From contig NC_080067.1 in the NCBI RefSeq assembly GCF_949987535.1, positions 77,649,985 to 77,713,984 of the forward strand: a DNA stretch of 64,000 bases, read 5' to 3'. A program made the position numbers and the translations under genes. Position 1 is the stretch's first letter; each line of letters starts with the position of its first letter. The stretch comes from Balaenoptera acutorostrata (lineage: Eukaryota > Chordata > Mammalia > Artiodactyla > Balaenopteridae). A model generated the notes under the pieces. It was not told the origin of the DNA and did not search any database. It saw nothing but the letters and a program-made list of their open reading frames with translations. Of the stretch, positions 48,971 to 60,720 are shown piece by piece.

Positions 48971-50054
48971 CAACATTCATTTATTGTTGAAGAAAATTAG
49001 AAGGCCAAAGGACATGAATATATTCTTAAAATACACACACATAATGCTTTCTAAAAGAATTATGTACCAGTAAAGAGTAACAGTATCCATTTCAGTAGTC
49101 TGAAAATCTGAAACCTTGATTCATTAATGATCTTAGGTAAATATATAACATCCTTTTACTTTTTCTACCAAGGAATTAGGCAAAGTAACTTGAAGACAAA
49201 TGACTTTAAAATAATAACAATAATAATAACGTGTACCTAGCAAAGACTTTAATAAGAAGCCATAAATTTTCATGTATACACTCTATAAGGACATTGTGAA
49301 TATTAGTCTATTTTGAAGTGATTTATAAATGATCTGCAAGACATCACCTCCAGGACAACAAATTCTAACCTACTAAAACAGAAGTGCATTATGTTCATGA
49401 GATCTGCCACTATTTATAGCTTTTAACATCTGAATACTATATCATAATCAACTTTATCTATAATTTAATATATTCTCAGTCAGGAATTAAAAGACATAAA
49501 GTGAAATTATTAATGTGGAAAAGGAAAACGTTCCTAACTGGGAAGTTCAGATAATTTTTTTATTTCTAGTTTCATTTTATTTCACATATAAAATGTGATG
49601 AATGTGACACAAAAGGTTTGCTTTCCTTACTTATTATGCACCTTCATCACTCATTCTCATATATTCTATTATCTTCTCTACAAAGAAAATACCATATTGA
49701 GACAACTAGAATAACTGATAGTATTTCAACCACTTTTGGGATCTGCTTTGATTTTTTAAAGATCATTAGATTATTTATTTACATTAAAAAATTTTTTTTA
49801 GTCTGTAACAATTTGAACTATGTATCCTGAACACAAATTTCATAGTATAAATGATTCACTGAAAGGCACGAAGTCTGACTCCTTTACAGAGTAATTCAGG
49901 AAAAAATGCAATATAAATTTCACAAAGCAAAAAACACACAAAAACTCCCATATTTTCACTAAGTCATGTTTCTAAGTTCTCTCAAAAGATACCAACTCCC
50001 AGATGCTATCATTAACTGGTTGCTTTTCTTTTCTTTTCACTGCAACTGACTTAC

Positions 50055-50113
50055 TCTTTGACAAAGTTCTGAAGCTGTGCCTTAATCGATCTCTGAGTTT
50101 GGTCAAATAGGAT
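50055..50113 (-). CDS. ACAP2: ACAP2 exon, BAR domain (about residues 96-115)
   Basis: 59 nt reading ILFDQTQRSIKAQLQNFVK plus the first two bases of a split Glu codon. This is part of a long BAR-domain helix that helps form the crescent dimer binding curved membrane. The acceptor is CTTTTAG and the donor GTAAGT. It starts in phase 0 and leaves two bases, completed by the first base of the next exon at 42246. It is the most 5' exon in the window. Confidence 0.95.
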
Positions 50114-50932
50114 CTAAAAGAAAAGAAGGAACATTAAACAATTAGAAAAGTAAACAAAGAAAATAATTTTCATGTAGTTCTGTAAATATTACATCCTTCC
50201 AACAATATTCCAATTCTAATAACACCTACATTTCTTACTGAACATTGCATAAGAAATATTTAAAAAAGAAACAAACTGATTTTCAAGCCAATTTCATCCG
50301 TTTAAAAAGTAAAATTACTTCTATTTACAGAGGAATGAAATGTGCATTAATATTTAAATACAATCTTCAATCAGTAGAGCAATTTATTTCCTTGATTCTA
50401 ATTCAGGCTTTGGAAGACAACCTAAAAGAGTAATACAAATTCTACTCTATCCACCACAGAAATTTCTTACTCTAATATATTAAAACAAAACAAATGAAAA
50501 CAATTCTAGAACTGCCTTATACCTTAGTTAGAGGTTTCTCATTTAGGAAGACCTGTGGATTTAAATGTCTTAAATTCAGAATTCAAGTAAATATTATATA
50601 GCTCTTCAGGTTAAATTATTGCTAAGATTAAAGATGAGAATAAAATTTTATTTCTCATGACAATATTTTACGCCACTTAACGGATGCCACATATTTAACT
50701 CTATGTGTGGTAAATTTCACAGGGCTTGGCATGGGAATTCTAAGTACTTTCATAATTTACAGATACACTTCATTCAGTATCTGAAACACATGTCAGATGA
50801 AGAGGCAGAAAAATAAATATTAAAAACAAAAAGAAAACCTTATGTCCTTCAACTAACTAAAAGCAGTACCAAAAAAATTCAATCTCTACGGAATCTTACT
50901 ATTAGCAAAGTCTTACGTCCTTGCCTAAATGC

Positions 50933-50935
<3 letters not shown>

Positions 50936-50974
<39 letters not shown>
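50936..50974. repeat. (CA)n microsatellite
   Basis: About 19 uninterrupted CA units. Likely polymorphic. Confidence 0.97.
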
Positions 50975-50977
<3 letters not shown>

Positions 50978-51059
50978 CCTGGATTGAGTACAGGGTTTCA
51001 AAATCTGTCAATTCACTTCCAAAGGAAAAACAGTTTTGTATTATGTTAATCCCAAAGTA

Positions 51060-52442
51060 TTAAACCCAAATTAAGCAGAAGAAAGGAAATAATGAAGATC
51101 AGATTGGAAGGCAACTAAATAGAAAACAGAAAATCAATAGCCAAAACCCAATGAAACCTAAAGCTAGTTCTTTAAAAAGATCTAAAATAGATAAACCCAC
51201 AACCAAAGTGATCAGGAAGAAAGAAGACACAAATTTCATACAATAAAAAGGAGAGAGATGACTTCACCACAGATTCTACAGATATTAAAAAAGGATAATC
51301 AGGGGAACAATTTTATGCTGATAAATTCAATAGATGAGATGGGGAAATACTTTGAAGGACAAAAACTAACAAAGCTCAACTGTAGCAACGTTTTCTTAGG
51401 GCAGTTTCCCAAGGCAATAGAAATAAAGGCAAAAATAAACAAATGGGATCTAATCAAACTTAGAAGCTTTTGAACAGCAAAGGAAACCATGAACAAAATG
51501 AAAAGACAACCTACAGACTGGGAGAAAAAATTTGCAAATGTTGCGACTGACGAGGGCTTAATTTCCAAAATATACAAACAGCTCATACAACTCAACAACA
51601 AAAAAACAAACAAACAAATCAAAAAATGGGCAGAAGACCTAAATAGACATTTCTCCAAAGAAAACATACAGCTGGCCAATAGGTACATGAAAAGATGCTC
51701 AACTTCTCTAATTATTAGATAAATGCAAATCAAAACTACAATGAGGTCTCACTTCACACCAGTCAGAATGGCCATCATTAAAAAGTCTACAAATAATAAA
51801 TGCTGGAGAGGGTGTAGAGAAAAGGGAGCCCTCCTACATTGTTGGTAGGAACGTAAATTGCTGCAGCCACTAGGGAAAACAGTATGAAGGTTCCTTAAAA
51901 AACTAAAAATAGAGTTGTCATATGATCCAGCAATCCCCCTCCTGGGCACTTCCAGAGAAAACTCTAATTTGAAAAGATACATGCACCCCAATGTTCATAG
52001 CAGCACTATCTACAATAGCTAAGACATGGAAGCAACCTAAATGTCCATCGACAGATGAATGGATACGTGGAATGCTACTCAGCCATAAGAAGGAATGAAA
52101 GAATGCCATTTGCAGCAATATGGGTGGACTTAGAGATTATCATACTAAGTGAAGTCAGCCAGAGAAAGACAAATATTATATGATATCACTTATATGTGGA
52201 ATCTAAAATATGACACAAATGAATTTATCTATGAAACAGAAACAGACTCACAGACATAGAGAATAGACTTGTGGTTACCAAGGAGGAGGGGAGGTGGGGG
52301 AGGGAAGGATTGAGAGTTCGGGATTAGCAGATGCAAACTATTACATATAGGATGGATAACAACAAGGTACTACTGTATAGCACAGGGAACTATATTGAAT
52401 ATTCTGTAATAAACCATAGTGGAAAAGAATGTGAAAAAGAAC

Positions 52443-52487
<45 letters not shown>

Positions 52488-52560
52488 CATAGCTGAATCA
52501 CTTTGCTGTATACCAGAAACTAATACAACTTTGTAAATCAACTATACTTCAATAAAAAAA
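51060..52560 (+). mobile_element. L1 3' portion (ORF2 C-terminal half and 3' UTR)
   Basis: Reads ...[10 protein letters not shown] then [17 protein letters not shown] and [20 protein letters not shown], ending with 3' UTR CAGACTCACAGACATAGAGA, an (AT)n/(AC)n tract at 52443-52490 and AATAAAAAAATT. Several frameshifts. An earlier ORF2 piece (51100-51240) is joined with an internal deletion. Confidence 0.88.
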
Positions 52561-52595
52561 TTTTTTAAAAAGAAGATATCAGAAACCTAAACAGA

Positions 52596-52711
52596 GTTCC
52601 CTGGTGGCCTAATGGTTAGTATTCTGGGCTTTTACTGCTGTGGCCTGGGTTCAACCCCTGGTCACGGAACTGAGATCCCACAAGCCACATGGCATGGCCA
52701 AAAAAAAAAAA
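52596..52711 (+). mobile_element. Short tRNA-derived SINE
   Basis: TTCCCTGGTGGCCTAATGGT head, GGTTCAACCC B box and poly-A tail. Direct repeat AGAAACCTAAACAGA at 52581-52595 and 52712-52726. It sits just downstream of the preceding L1 tail. Confidence 0.93.
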
Positions 52712-52779
52712 AGAAACCTAAACAGAATTAAAGAAATAGAATCTATAGTGAAAAACCTCCCCTATCCTATAAAGTTAAA

Positions 52780-53330
52780 GCTAACTTTACATAAAACGTA
52801 GCAACCCCAATCCTAGGTATTTGCCCAAGAGAAATGAAAACTTAGGTTCATAACAAAATCTGTATACAAATGTTTTTTAGCAGTTTCATTCCTAATTGCC
52901 AAAAATTGGACACAACCTAAATGTCCTTGGAGAAACAAACTATAGTATATCTATACCATGGAATACTACTCAGCAATAAAAAAGAAAGAACTATTAATAC
53001 ATGCAACCACATACATGAATCTCAATGCATTTTGATAAATAAGTCATATTCAAAAGGGTACAAACTGAATGAGTCCAGTTATATGACATTTAGCAAAAGG
53101 CAGAACTATAGGATGGATATCAAATCAGCAATTTACAATGGTAGGGAGAGGAAGGAAAGGGTGACTAACAATGGGTTAATAAGAGTATTTCTAGAGTTAA
53201 TGAAACTGCATCTTGATTGAGGTATGGAGACCCAACTGTATGCATTTGTCAAAACTCATAAAACTGTACACCACAAGGAATCAATTTTGTTACATTTAAA
53301 TTTGAAAATAACTTTAATACCCTCTAGGTC
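52780..53330 (+). mobile_element. Ancient L1 3' end
   Basis: GGAATACTACTCAGCAATAA, GGGTTAATAAGAGTATTTCT and AAAACTGTACACCACAAGGA are in the order of an L1M ORF2 C-terminus plus 3' UTR. Confidence 0.8.
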
Positions 53331-55070
53331 CACCCCATTTGTCACAAATGGCAAGGTTTCATTCTTTTTTATGGCTGAATAATATTTCATTGTATATATA
53401 CTCTACATATAATATATACACCACACCTTCTTCATCCATTCACCTATTGATAGGCACTTAGATTGCTTCCATATCTTGCCTATTGTGAATAATGCTGCAA
53501 TGAACACAGGGGTGTATATATCTTTTCTTATTAGTGTTTTTGTTTTCTTTGGTTAAGTACCCAAGAGTGAACTTGCTGGACCATATGGTAGTTTTACTTT
53601 TAGTTTTTTGAGGAATTTCCATACTGTTTTCCATAGTGGCTGTATCAATTTATATTCCCATCAACAGCACACAAGGATTCACGTGTCTCCACATCCTCAC
53701 CAATGCTTGTTACTTGTTAACGTTTAGATAACAGCCATTCTGACAAATGTGAGGTGATTATCTCATTGTGGTTTTGATTTGCATTTCCCTGATGACTAGT
53801 GATGGTAAGCATTTTTTCATGTGCCTGTTGACCATCTGTATGCCTTCTTTGGAAAAATGTCTATTCAGGTCCTCTGCCCATTTTTTTAATTGGGGTATTT
53901 GGGGTTTTTTTTGATGCTGAGTTGTATGAGTTCCTTGTATATTTGGGATATTGACCCCTTGTTGGATATAACATTTGTAAACATCTTCTCCCATTCAGTA
54001 GGCTGCCTTTTCGTTTTGTTCATGGCTTCCTTCACTGTATAAAAGTTTTTTAGTTTCACGTAGTCCCATTTGCTTATCTTTGCTTTTGTTTCCCTTGACT
54101 GTGGAGACATAGCCAAAAAAATATTGCTAAGACAGATGTCAAAGAGCATACTGCCTATGTTTCCTTCTAGAAGTTTTATGGCTTCAGATCTTACATTTAA
54201 GCCTTTAATCCATTTTGAGTTTATTTTTGTATATGGTGTGAGAATGTAGTCATCTGATTCTTTTCCATGTAGCTGTCCAGTTTTCCTAACACCATTCATT
54301 GAAGAGTCTGCCTTTCCCCCACTGTGTACTCTTGCCTCCTTTGTCATATATTAATTGCCCATATAAATGTGAGTTCATTTCTGGGCTCTCTATTCCGTTC
54401 CCTTGATCTATGTGTCTGTTTTTGTGCCAGTACCATACTGTTTTGATTACTGCAAGCTTTGTAGTATAGTTTGAGATGAGGGTGAATGACACCTCCAGCT
54501 TTGTTCTTCTTTCTTAAGATTGTTTTGGCTACTTCGGGTCTTTCGTGTTTCCATACATATTTTAGAATTATTTTCTCCAGTTCTGTGAAAAATGTCATTG
54601 GGACTTTGATAAGGATTACAATGAATCCCCAGACTGCCTGAGGTAGTATGGTCATTTTAAAAACATTATTTCTTTCAATCCATGAGCACAGTATACCTTT
54701 CCATCTGTTTGCATCATCTTTAGTTTCTTTGATCAGTGTCTTATAGTTTTCCAAGTATAAGTCTTTTATTTCCTTAGTTAGATTTATTCCCATGTATTTT
54801 ATTGTTTGATGTGATTGTAAATGGGACTGTTATTTCATTGTTAGTGTATAGAAATGTAACAGATTTCTGCATATTAATTATGTATCTTGCAACTTTACTG
54901 AATTCATTGACGAGTTCCAGTAGTTTTTTGGTGGCATCTTTAGGATTTTGTATACATAGTATCATATGGCATCTGCAAACATTGACAGTTTTATATCTTC
55001 CTTTTCAAATCTGCATTCCTTTTATTTTTCTTGTCTGACTGCTGTGGCTAGGACTTCTAATATTTGCCAT
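53330..55070 (-). mobile_element. L1 ORF2 fragment, reverse orientation
   Basis: On the minus strand it reads ORF2 C-terminal sequence, e.g. [37 protein letters not shown], and further upstream [20 protein letters not shown]. Frames are interrupted. In sense to ACAP2. Confidence 0.88.
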
Positions 55071-55074
55071 TTAC

Positions 55075-56570
55075 TACAACATGCATGGACCTAGAGGGTG
55101 TTATGCTATGTGAAATAGTCAGACAAAGAAAGACAAATATTATATGATTTCACTTATATATGGAATCTAAAAAACAAAACAAACAAACATAACTAAAGAG
55201 AAACTACAGAAAAGCCTACTAGAACTAATAAGTGAATTTAGCAAGTCTGCAGAAATAAAGTCAGTTTACAAGATTCAGTGGTATTTCTCTACACCAGCAA
55301 TAACCAATTAGAAACTGAACTTTAAAATATATCACTTACAATAGCACCAAAAAATAGGAAATGCTTAGGGATAAACTTGACAAAAGATATGCAAGACTTG
55401 TGCAATGAAGACCACAAAATACTGCCAAGAGAAATTAAAGAAAACCTAAATAAATGGAGAGATATATTGTGTTCATGGATTAGAAGATTCAATATTAGTA
55501 AGACGTCAATTCTCACCAAACTGATCTATATAGATTTGATGCAATCCCACTCCAAATCCCAGTAAGGCATTTTGTAGAAGTTTAAAACTTGATTCTAAAA
55601 TATATATGGAAATGTAAGGGACCTAGAGTAGCCAAACCAATTTCGAAAAGAAGGAAGAAAGTTGAAATACCTAACTTACTTGATTTCAAGACTTATTATG
55701 AAACCTACAGTAATCAAGGCATTTGTAGTATTAAAGACAGGCAAAAAAGATCAATAAAACAGAATAGAGTCCAGAAATGACCAGTACATATGGTCAACTT
55801 TTTTTTTTTAAACAAAAGATGCCAACAGGGAAAAGGTAATTTTTTGAGCAAATGATGCTGGAACAAACAACTAGACAGCCTTATGACCAAAAAATGAAAC
55901 TCGACCATTACCATGCAACATACACAAAAATTAACTTGGGATGGATCTACAGATCTAAACTAAACCTAGAATAGTGTTAGTGAACTTGGGTTAGGCAAAC
56001 ATTTCTTAATAGTACACAAAAAGAAAACTATAAAAGAAAAAAAGATCAATAAATTTACTTCATCAAAATTAAAAACTACTGCTCTTCGAAAGACACTGCT
56101 ACAAAAGTAAAAAAGATAAGCCAAAGCCTGGGATAAAATACACATCTGCAAAACACTTATCTGACAGAAGACATATCTGGAATATAGAAAGAACTCTTAT
56201 AACTAATAAGATAAACAGCCCAACTTTTTAAAATGGGCTAAAGATCTGACATTTCATTGAAGAAAATACATGGGTGGCAAATAAACACATGAAGATTCTT
56301 GGGATCCTTAGTTATTAAGGAAATGCAAATTAAAACCATAACAAAATTAAGAAGAGTATCCATACCAAGTGTTGGCAATCATGTGGAACAACTAGAACTC
56401 TCATACACTGCTTGTATAAAAGGATACAATCAAATTTGGAAAACAATTTCCAGATTTTGGAGGTTTTCTTTAATGAAATTTAAAACCTTTAGAAATTTAA
56501 TGTATAAAAGAATATTAACATCATTATAAGCATTAATAAATAATAAAAGAAATTCTTCTTTCCATAATTT
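55075..56570 (+). mobile_element. L1 ORF2 fragments, forward orientation
   Basis: Starts with an L1 3' piece (GATTTCACTTATATATGGAA), then an ORF2 segment from about 55200 (TKDMQDLCNEDHKILPREIK; DILCSWIRRFNISKTSILTK) and C-terminal sequence to about 56570. Joined head to head with the preceding minus fragment. Strongly diverged. Confidence 0.75.
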
Positions 56571-56759
56571 TTCTTAGCAATTTTTTTGTAGATTTCACTA
56601 TATAAGTAGTTTTGTAGAAAGTTAAACATACTACCCATTCTACCTCTAGCTATTTACACAAAAGAAATAAAAGCATACATCTATACAGACTTTTACACAT
56701 ATTTTTTATAAGCAGCTTTATTTGTAATAGCCAGAATCGGGAAACAACTCAAATGTTCA

Positions 56760-57600
56760 TTGTATTGGCTTTAAAATACGTTCACAAATTGTTTGACATC
56801 CTTCCCTTCAAAAGTGGAGCCTAGGGCTTCCCTGGTGGCGCAGTGGTTGAGAATCTGCCTGCCAATGCAGGGGACAAGGGTTCGAGCCCTGGTCTGGGAA
56901 GATCCCACATGCCGCGGAGCGACTAGGCCCGTGAGCCACAATTGCTGAGCCTGCGCGTCTGGAGCCTGTGCTCCGCAACAAGAGAGGCCGCGATAGTGAG
57001 AGGCCCACGCACCGCGATGAAGAGTGGCCCCCGCTTGCCGCAACTGGAGAAAGCCCTCACACAGAAACGAAGACCCAACACAGCCATAAATAAATAAATA
57101 AAAATTTAAAAAAAAAAAAAGTGGAGCCTAATTCTTTTCCCCTTGAGAGTGGGCTGGTCATAGAGACTTACTTCTAACAAATAGTAATATGGAGGAAGTG
57201 ACAAACAGTAACTTCTGAGACTAAGTAATGGATAGTATTGCATCTTCCTCTTTGCCCTTACTCTCATATCATGTGTTTTGGGAGTAACCAGATTCCATGC
57301 AGTAAAAACCACTCAAGCAACCCGGCAAAGAGGCCTCTTGGCGAGGAACTGAGGCCTGCAGTCAACAGTCATATGCATGGCCCTATCTTGGAATTGGATC
57401 CTCCAACCCCAGTGAAGCCTTCAAATTACAGTAACCCCGGCCACATCTTATCAGCTATCTCATTAGAGACTCTGAGCCAAAGCCACCCAGCTAAGTCTCT
57501 CTAAAAATTCCAGGCCCAGAAACTGAGATAATAAATGTTTGTTGTTTTAAGCCACTATATTTTGGGGTAATCAGTTATACAGCAATAGATAACTAACACA
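56760..57600 (+). mobile_element. MaLR solo LTR (MLT1-like), split by a SINE
   Basis: The left part has TTGTTTGACATCCTTCCC. The right part has GTGGGCTGGTCATAGAGACT, CAGAAACTGAGATAATAAAT and TGTTGTTTTAAGCCACTATA with a terminal TAGATAACTAACACA. This matches the old mammalian MaLR LTR order. Only an LTR is seen and no coding part. Interrupted at 56824-57116. Confidence 0.75.
56824..57116 (+). mobile_element. CHR SINE inserted in the MaLR LTR
   Basis: GGGCTTCCCTGGTGGCGCAG head, intact B box GGTTCGAGCC, tail AAATAAATAAATAAAAATT plus poly-A. Direct repeat AAAAGTGGAGCCTA at 56810-56823 and 57117-57130. The antisense strand also reads well, which explains the open frames here. Confidence 0.96.
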
Positions 57601-58015
57601 TCCATCAACAGGTGAATGGATAAACAAATTGTGATATATCTACACAATGCAATACTATTAAGCAATAACAAAAGGGGAATAAACTATTGCTACACAGACC
57701 ATGATTGAGTCTCAAAATCATTACACTGAAAGAAATTAGACCAAAAAAAAAAAAAATCCATTTACATATAGGTCTGGACAATGCAAACTGATCAGTAATG
57801 ACAGACAGCAGATCAGTGATTGACTAGGAATGAGGAGGTGGCAAATCGGAGGAGGAATTATAAGGCGGCACAAGAAAACTTTTGAGGCATAATTGTTATG
57901 TTCATTAAATTAATTGAGGTGACAGTTTTATAGAGGTATACATATGTCAACATTTATCAAATTGTACACTTTAATATACAGTTTATGTCAATCATTCCCC
58001 AGTAAAAAAAAAAAA
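57600..58015 (+). mobile_element. Ancient L1 3' end
   Basis: CCATCAACAGGTGAATGGAT, GACAGCAGATCAGTGATTG, AAATTGTACACTTTAATATA and AGTAAAAAAAAAAAAATC follow the order of an old L1 3' end. Confidence 0.75.
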
Positions 58016-58019
58016 AATC

Positions 58020-59440
58020 AATATATTCCAGAGAAAGAAACAATGGTTTTTGCCTATTATTGTTATTTTAAAACTACAAAAACATTACTAAGTTCTCCAA
58101 AATATAGCATTACCTAAACTAAAGTTTATATACATTTGGATAGAATGAGAAATATTTCAGGCAATTGTCAATAATCTAGCCTATTTTAACACCTTCATTA
58201 GAATGAAAAGTATGTTGTAATGCAAAGGCAACTGAGTAAAAACTGAGTCTCCCACTTGGCAGTTTCAAGCTATCCAGCTACCTAACAGCTAACTCTTCTT
58301 TCCTCTGGTGAACTGTTGCAAAGAGCTGCCTCAATAGGGCACTAATCTATTCCCCACTAAGAGAGAATTTGCAGTATTTCTTAAACTTTAAGACTTTGCC
58401 TTGTCAATGTCTCTGGAAATTAGGTGACAAAGGAATTTTGCAAGACTCTTCCCTAAATTTTTGCCCTTTACCTCATTTCCCTATTTTCCTTGTGTAGAGT
58501 TCTACTATCCTGACTAGTTGGGGGTTCTGATCAAGATCTTACCCAAAGTGCTCAGCAACCACCCAAAAACTTTATCTGGGCTTTAGACCAAAAACAAAAT
58601 TTGTTTCATCCTCAGAATTGAGTACATACAGGTCTTCTCTTCCATGTCTATACCACAAAACCTGGGATGGTATAATAAAGTCAGAGTGACAGATTCCTTG
58701 GGTGGCATGAGTGGGGGGGTGGGGTACCAACACAAAAGCAAAGGTTCAGTTCCATTTTTGGAAATGAATGGCATTATTCCTAGCAACATATGTATGACAA
58801 ATAATCAGCAATGTCATTTGACCTATCTGCTACTTATAAAAGGATCTTACCTTTTAAGAGGTAAGAGTGCATAAATATCATGGCTGTTTAAAACCAATGG
58901 CTTACACTCAGGTTATTCCCCACTCATGTCTGCACCCAGTTAAAGCAACACTATCTAGCTGTGTTCCGCAAAGGATGAAAGCTGAGATACACTACACAAA
59001 TGGCAGACACTCTAGGAACTTTCGTAGAAGAATAGGCTACACATCCATAGATAGCACTGAACTATTTTCAGTTCTTGCCATTTAGGTCCCATTGGCCGAG
59101 ACTAAAAATTTTGTAGTCTTTGTGATCCATTTAAATATTACTGAGCTACCACAGCAGTCTCTTCTGACGATTCTGCATGACATAATCATTCCTGTCCTTT
59201 CCAGAATCTATAGGCACAGGGCTATGGCTGTTAACACTGTGGATTCATTGAATCTTTTAATCTCATTAGGCCTGTTTATTACAGGCTTATAATAATCAAG
59301 AAGACTCTTCTTTGCTTTTATCAGAAACAGGTCCCAATAGGCAAATGAATATTTATTATGTGTTCCTGTTTTTCTACATCCCCTGCCTGTCCTAACCTAT
59401 CCATTTATCTAACCTCTTCTTTCTCCCTTTCTTCATTTCT
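58020..59440. other. Intronic stretch without recognised content
   Basis: The two sides differ: 58020-58560 is ordinary intron-like DNA, while 58560-59330 is less AT-rich with short open frames on both strands (for example 58644-58874). I recognise no protein or repeat family. A decayed retroviral-like or other internal repeat is possible but unsupported. Confidence 0.4.
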
Positions 59441-59446
59441 CTAAGG

Positions 59447-60110
59447 CAGTGGTTCTTCACTGGCTTGGGTGTGAATTAAAATCACCTGCAAAGCTAACAG
59501 AAAATATTAATACAAAGATCCAAGCTTATTGAAGGAGGACAGAATCCCTCTGTATTTTTTAAAAAGTTCACTAGGTGATTCTGTTACTCCAAGATTGAGA
59601 CAAATCGCTCTGACCAGGGGTTCTCAAGTGTACAGTATTATAACCTGGGGAACTTTTAAATACCCTGATGCTGAGATAATTAGAAAAACTGGCAAGTATC
59701 AGGAATCAGAATTTTTAAGGTTCCCCAGATGTGAACCAGCATTATCCACATCACTTGCGTGCTTGTTAGAAATGAAGAATCTCCAGAACCACCCCAGGCT
59801 TACAGAATCAAAATCTGCATTTACCATGATTTCCAAGTGCTTGTTTGGGGGAAGAAGCAATGCATTGTTTCTCAAACTGGGCTGCACAATGGGAGGACCT
59901 GTGGAGCTTTAAAAATTACTGATTGCTGGTTCTTACTCCCAGAGACTCTAATTTTAACTAGTCTGGGTTGCAGCCCACTAGCACTCCACTGAGAAGAATT
60001 CATCAAGCCATCTAAATCACTAAATTACCTTCACTAAGAGCAAAAAAGGGCCTCCCTTCAGTGGATGTCATGACAGATACAGTCCTTGGAGGTGGGCAAA
60101 AACAGTCTTG
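59447..60110 (+). mobile_element. Series of MER5A-like hAT MITE fragments
   Basis: Three partial copies can be followed. One starts at 59447 (GGCAGTGGTTCTTCACTGGC), one at 59616 (AGGGGTTCTCAAGTGTACAG) and one at about 59862 (ATTGTTTCTCAAACTGGGCT, then CTTACTCCCAGAGACTCTAA). The middle part is mixed and the exact borders are unclear. Confidence 0.6.
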
Positions 60111-60119
60111 AGAGCAGAA

Positions 60120-60335
60120 GTCAGCACATTTTTTCTGTAAAGAGCTAGACGGTATTTTAGGCTTGTGGGCCATGTTGTCTCTGTCACAGCTACTCATCTC
60201 TGCCATCGTGCGAAAGTAACCACAGACAATACAGAAGCAAATGAGCATAGCTGTGTTCCAATAAAAATTTACATGAAAAAAAGGGGAGGGGGCGATGGGC
60301 TAGATTTGGCCTGTAAGCCATAGTTTGCCAACCCC
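60120..60335 (+). mobile_element. hAT MITE (MER20-like)
   Basis: Left end AAGTCAGCACATTTTTTCTG, interior TGTTCCAATAAAAATTTACA, right end GCCATAGTTTGCCAACCCCT. This is the well-known 'aaagggccagatagta...tttgccaacccctg' type of hAT element. Confidence 0.8.
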
Positions 60336-60344
60336 TGCTCCAGA

Positions 60345-60535
60345 ACAGTGGTTCACAAACTTTAGAATACAACAGAATCCCCTGCAAGGCTTGTTCAAAC
60401 ACATGTTGCTGGCTTCCAGCCTCAGAGTTTCTGATTTAGTAGATCTGGATGGGCTCTAAGAAGCTGCTACTCTAACACGTCCCTAGGTGATGCTGATGCT
60501 GCTGGTCCAGGGATCACAATTTGAGAACCACCGAT
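60345..60535 (+). mobile_element. MER5A hAT MITE, nearly complete
   Basis: Begins CAGTGGTTCACAAACTTTAG, has TTCTGATTTAGTAGATCTGG, and ends GTGATGCTGATGCTGCTGGT then TTTGAGAACCACCG. The ends are approximate inverted repeats. Confidence 0.85.
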
Positions 60536-60540
60536 CGAAA

Positions 60541-60720
60541 GTAATGGTCCTCAAATTTTACTGCATGTCAGAATCACCTGGGGAGATTTTAAAAATTCTA
60601 ATGCCGCACTCCAGATGACATAAATCAAATCTCTGGGAATGGGAACCAATTTACTACTATAAAGGTTCTCAATGCTTGGGTCATGGCACACTAAAATAGT
60701 TCCATTTTAGGGGAAAAGTT
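60541..60720 (+). mobile_element. MER5A-like fragments
   Basis: AATGGTCCTCAAATTTTACT and CAGAATCACCTGGGGAGATT give one copy to about 60640. A second fragment may start at AAGGTTCTCAATGCTTGGGT (60663). Confidence 0.6.

Larger units (their letters stand above)
42247..50054 (-). other. ACAP2: ACAP2 intron, 7808 bp
   Basis: Holds the near full-length L1 of this window (about 43000-48775, opposite to the gene), an antisense L1 3' end (42590-42780), a minus-strand tRNA SINE (42784-42990) and a MER5A-like MITE (48790-48970). The remaining 48980-50054 is AT-rich and unassigned. Confidence 0.9.

Noticed and set aside
50936..50974. CRISPR-like or other regular array
   Set aside because: It is a simple CA dinucleotide run in vertebrate DNA. 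No spaced direct repeats of array type occur anywhere in the window.
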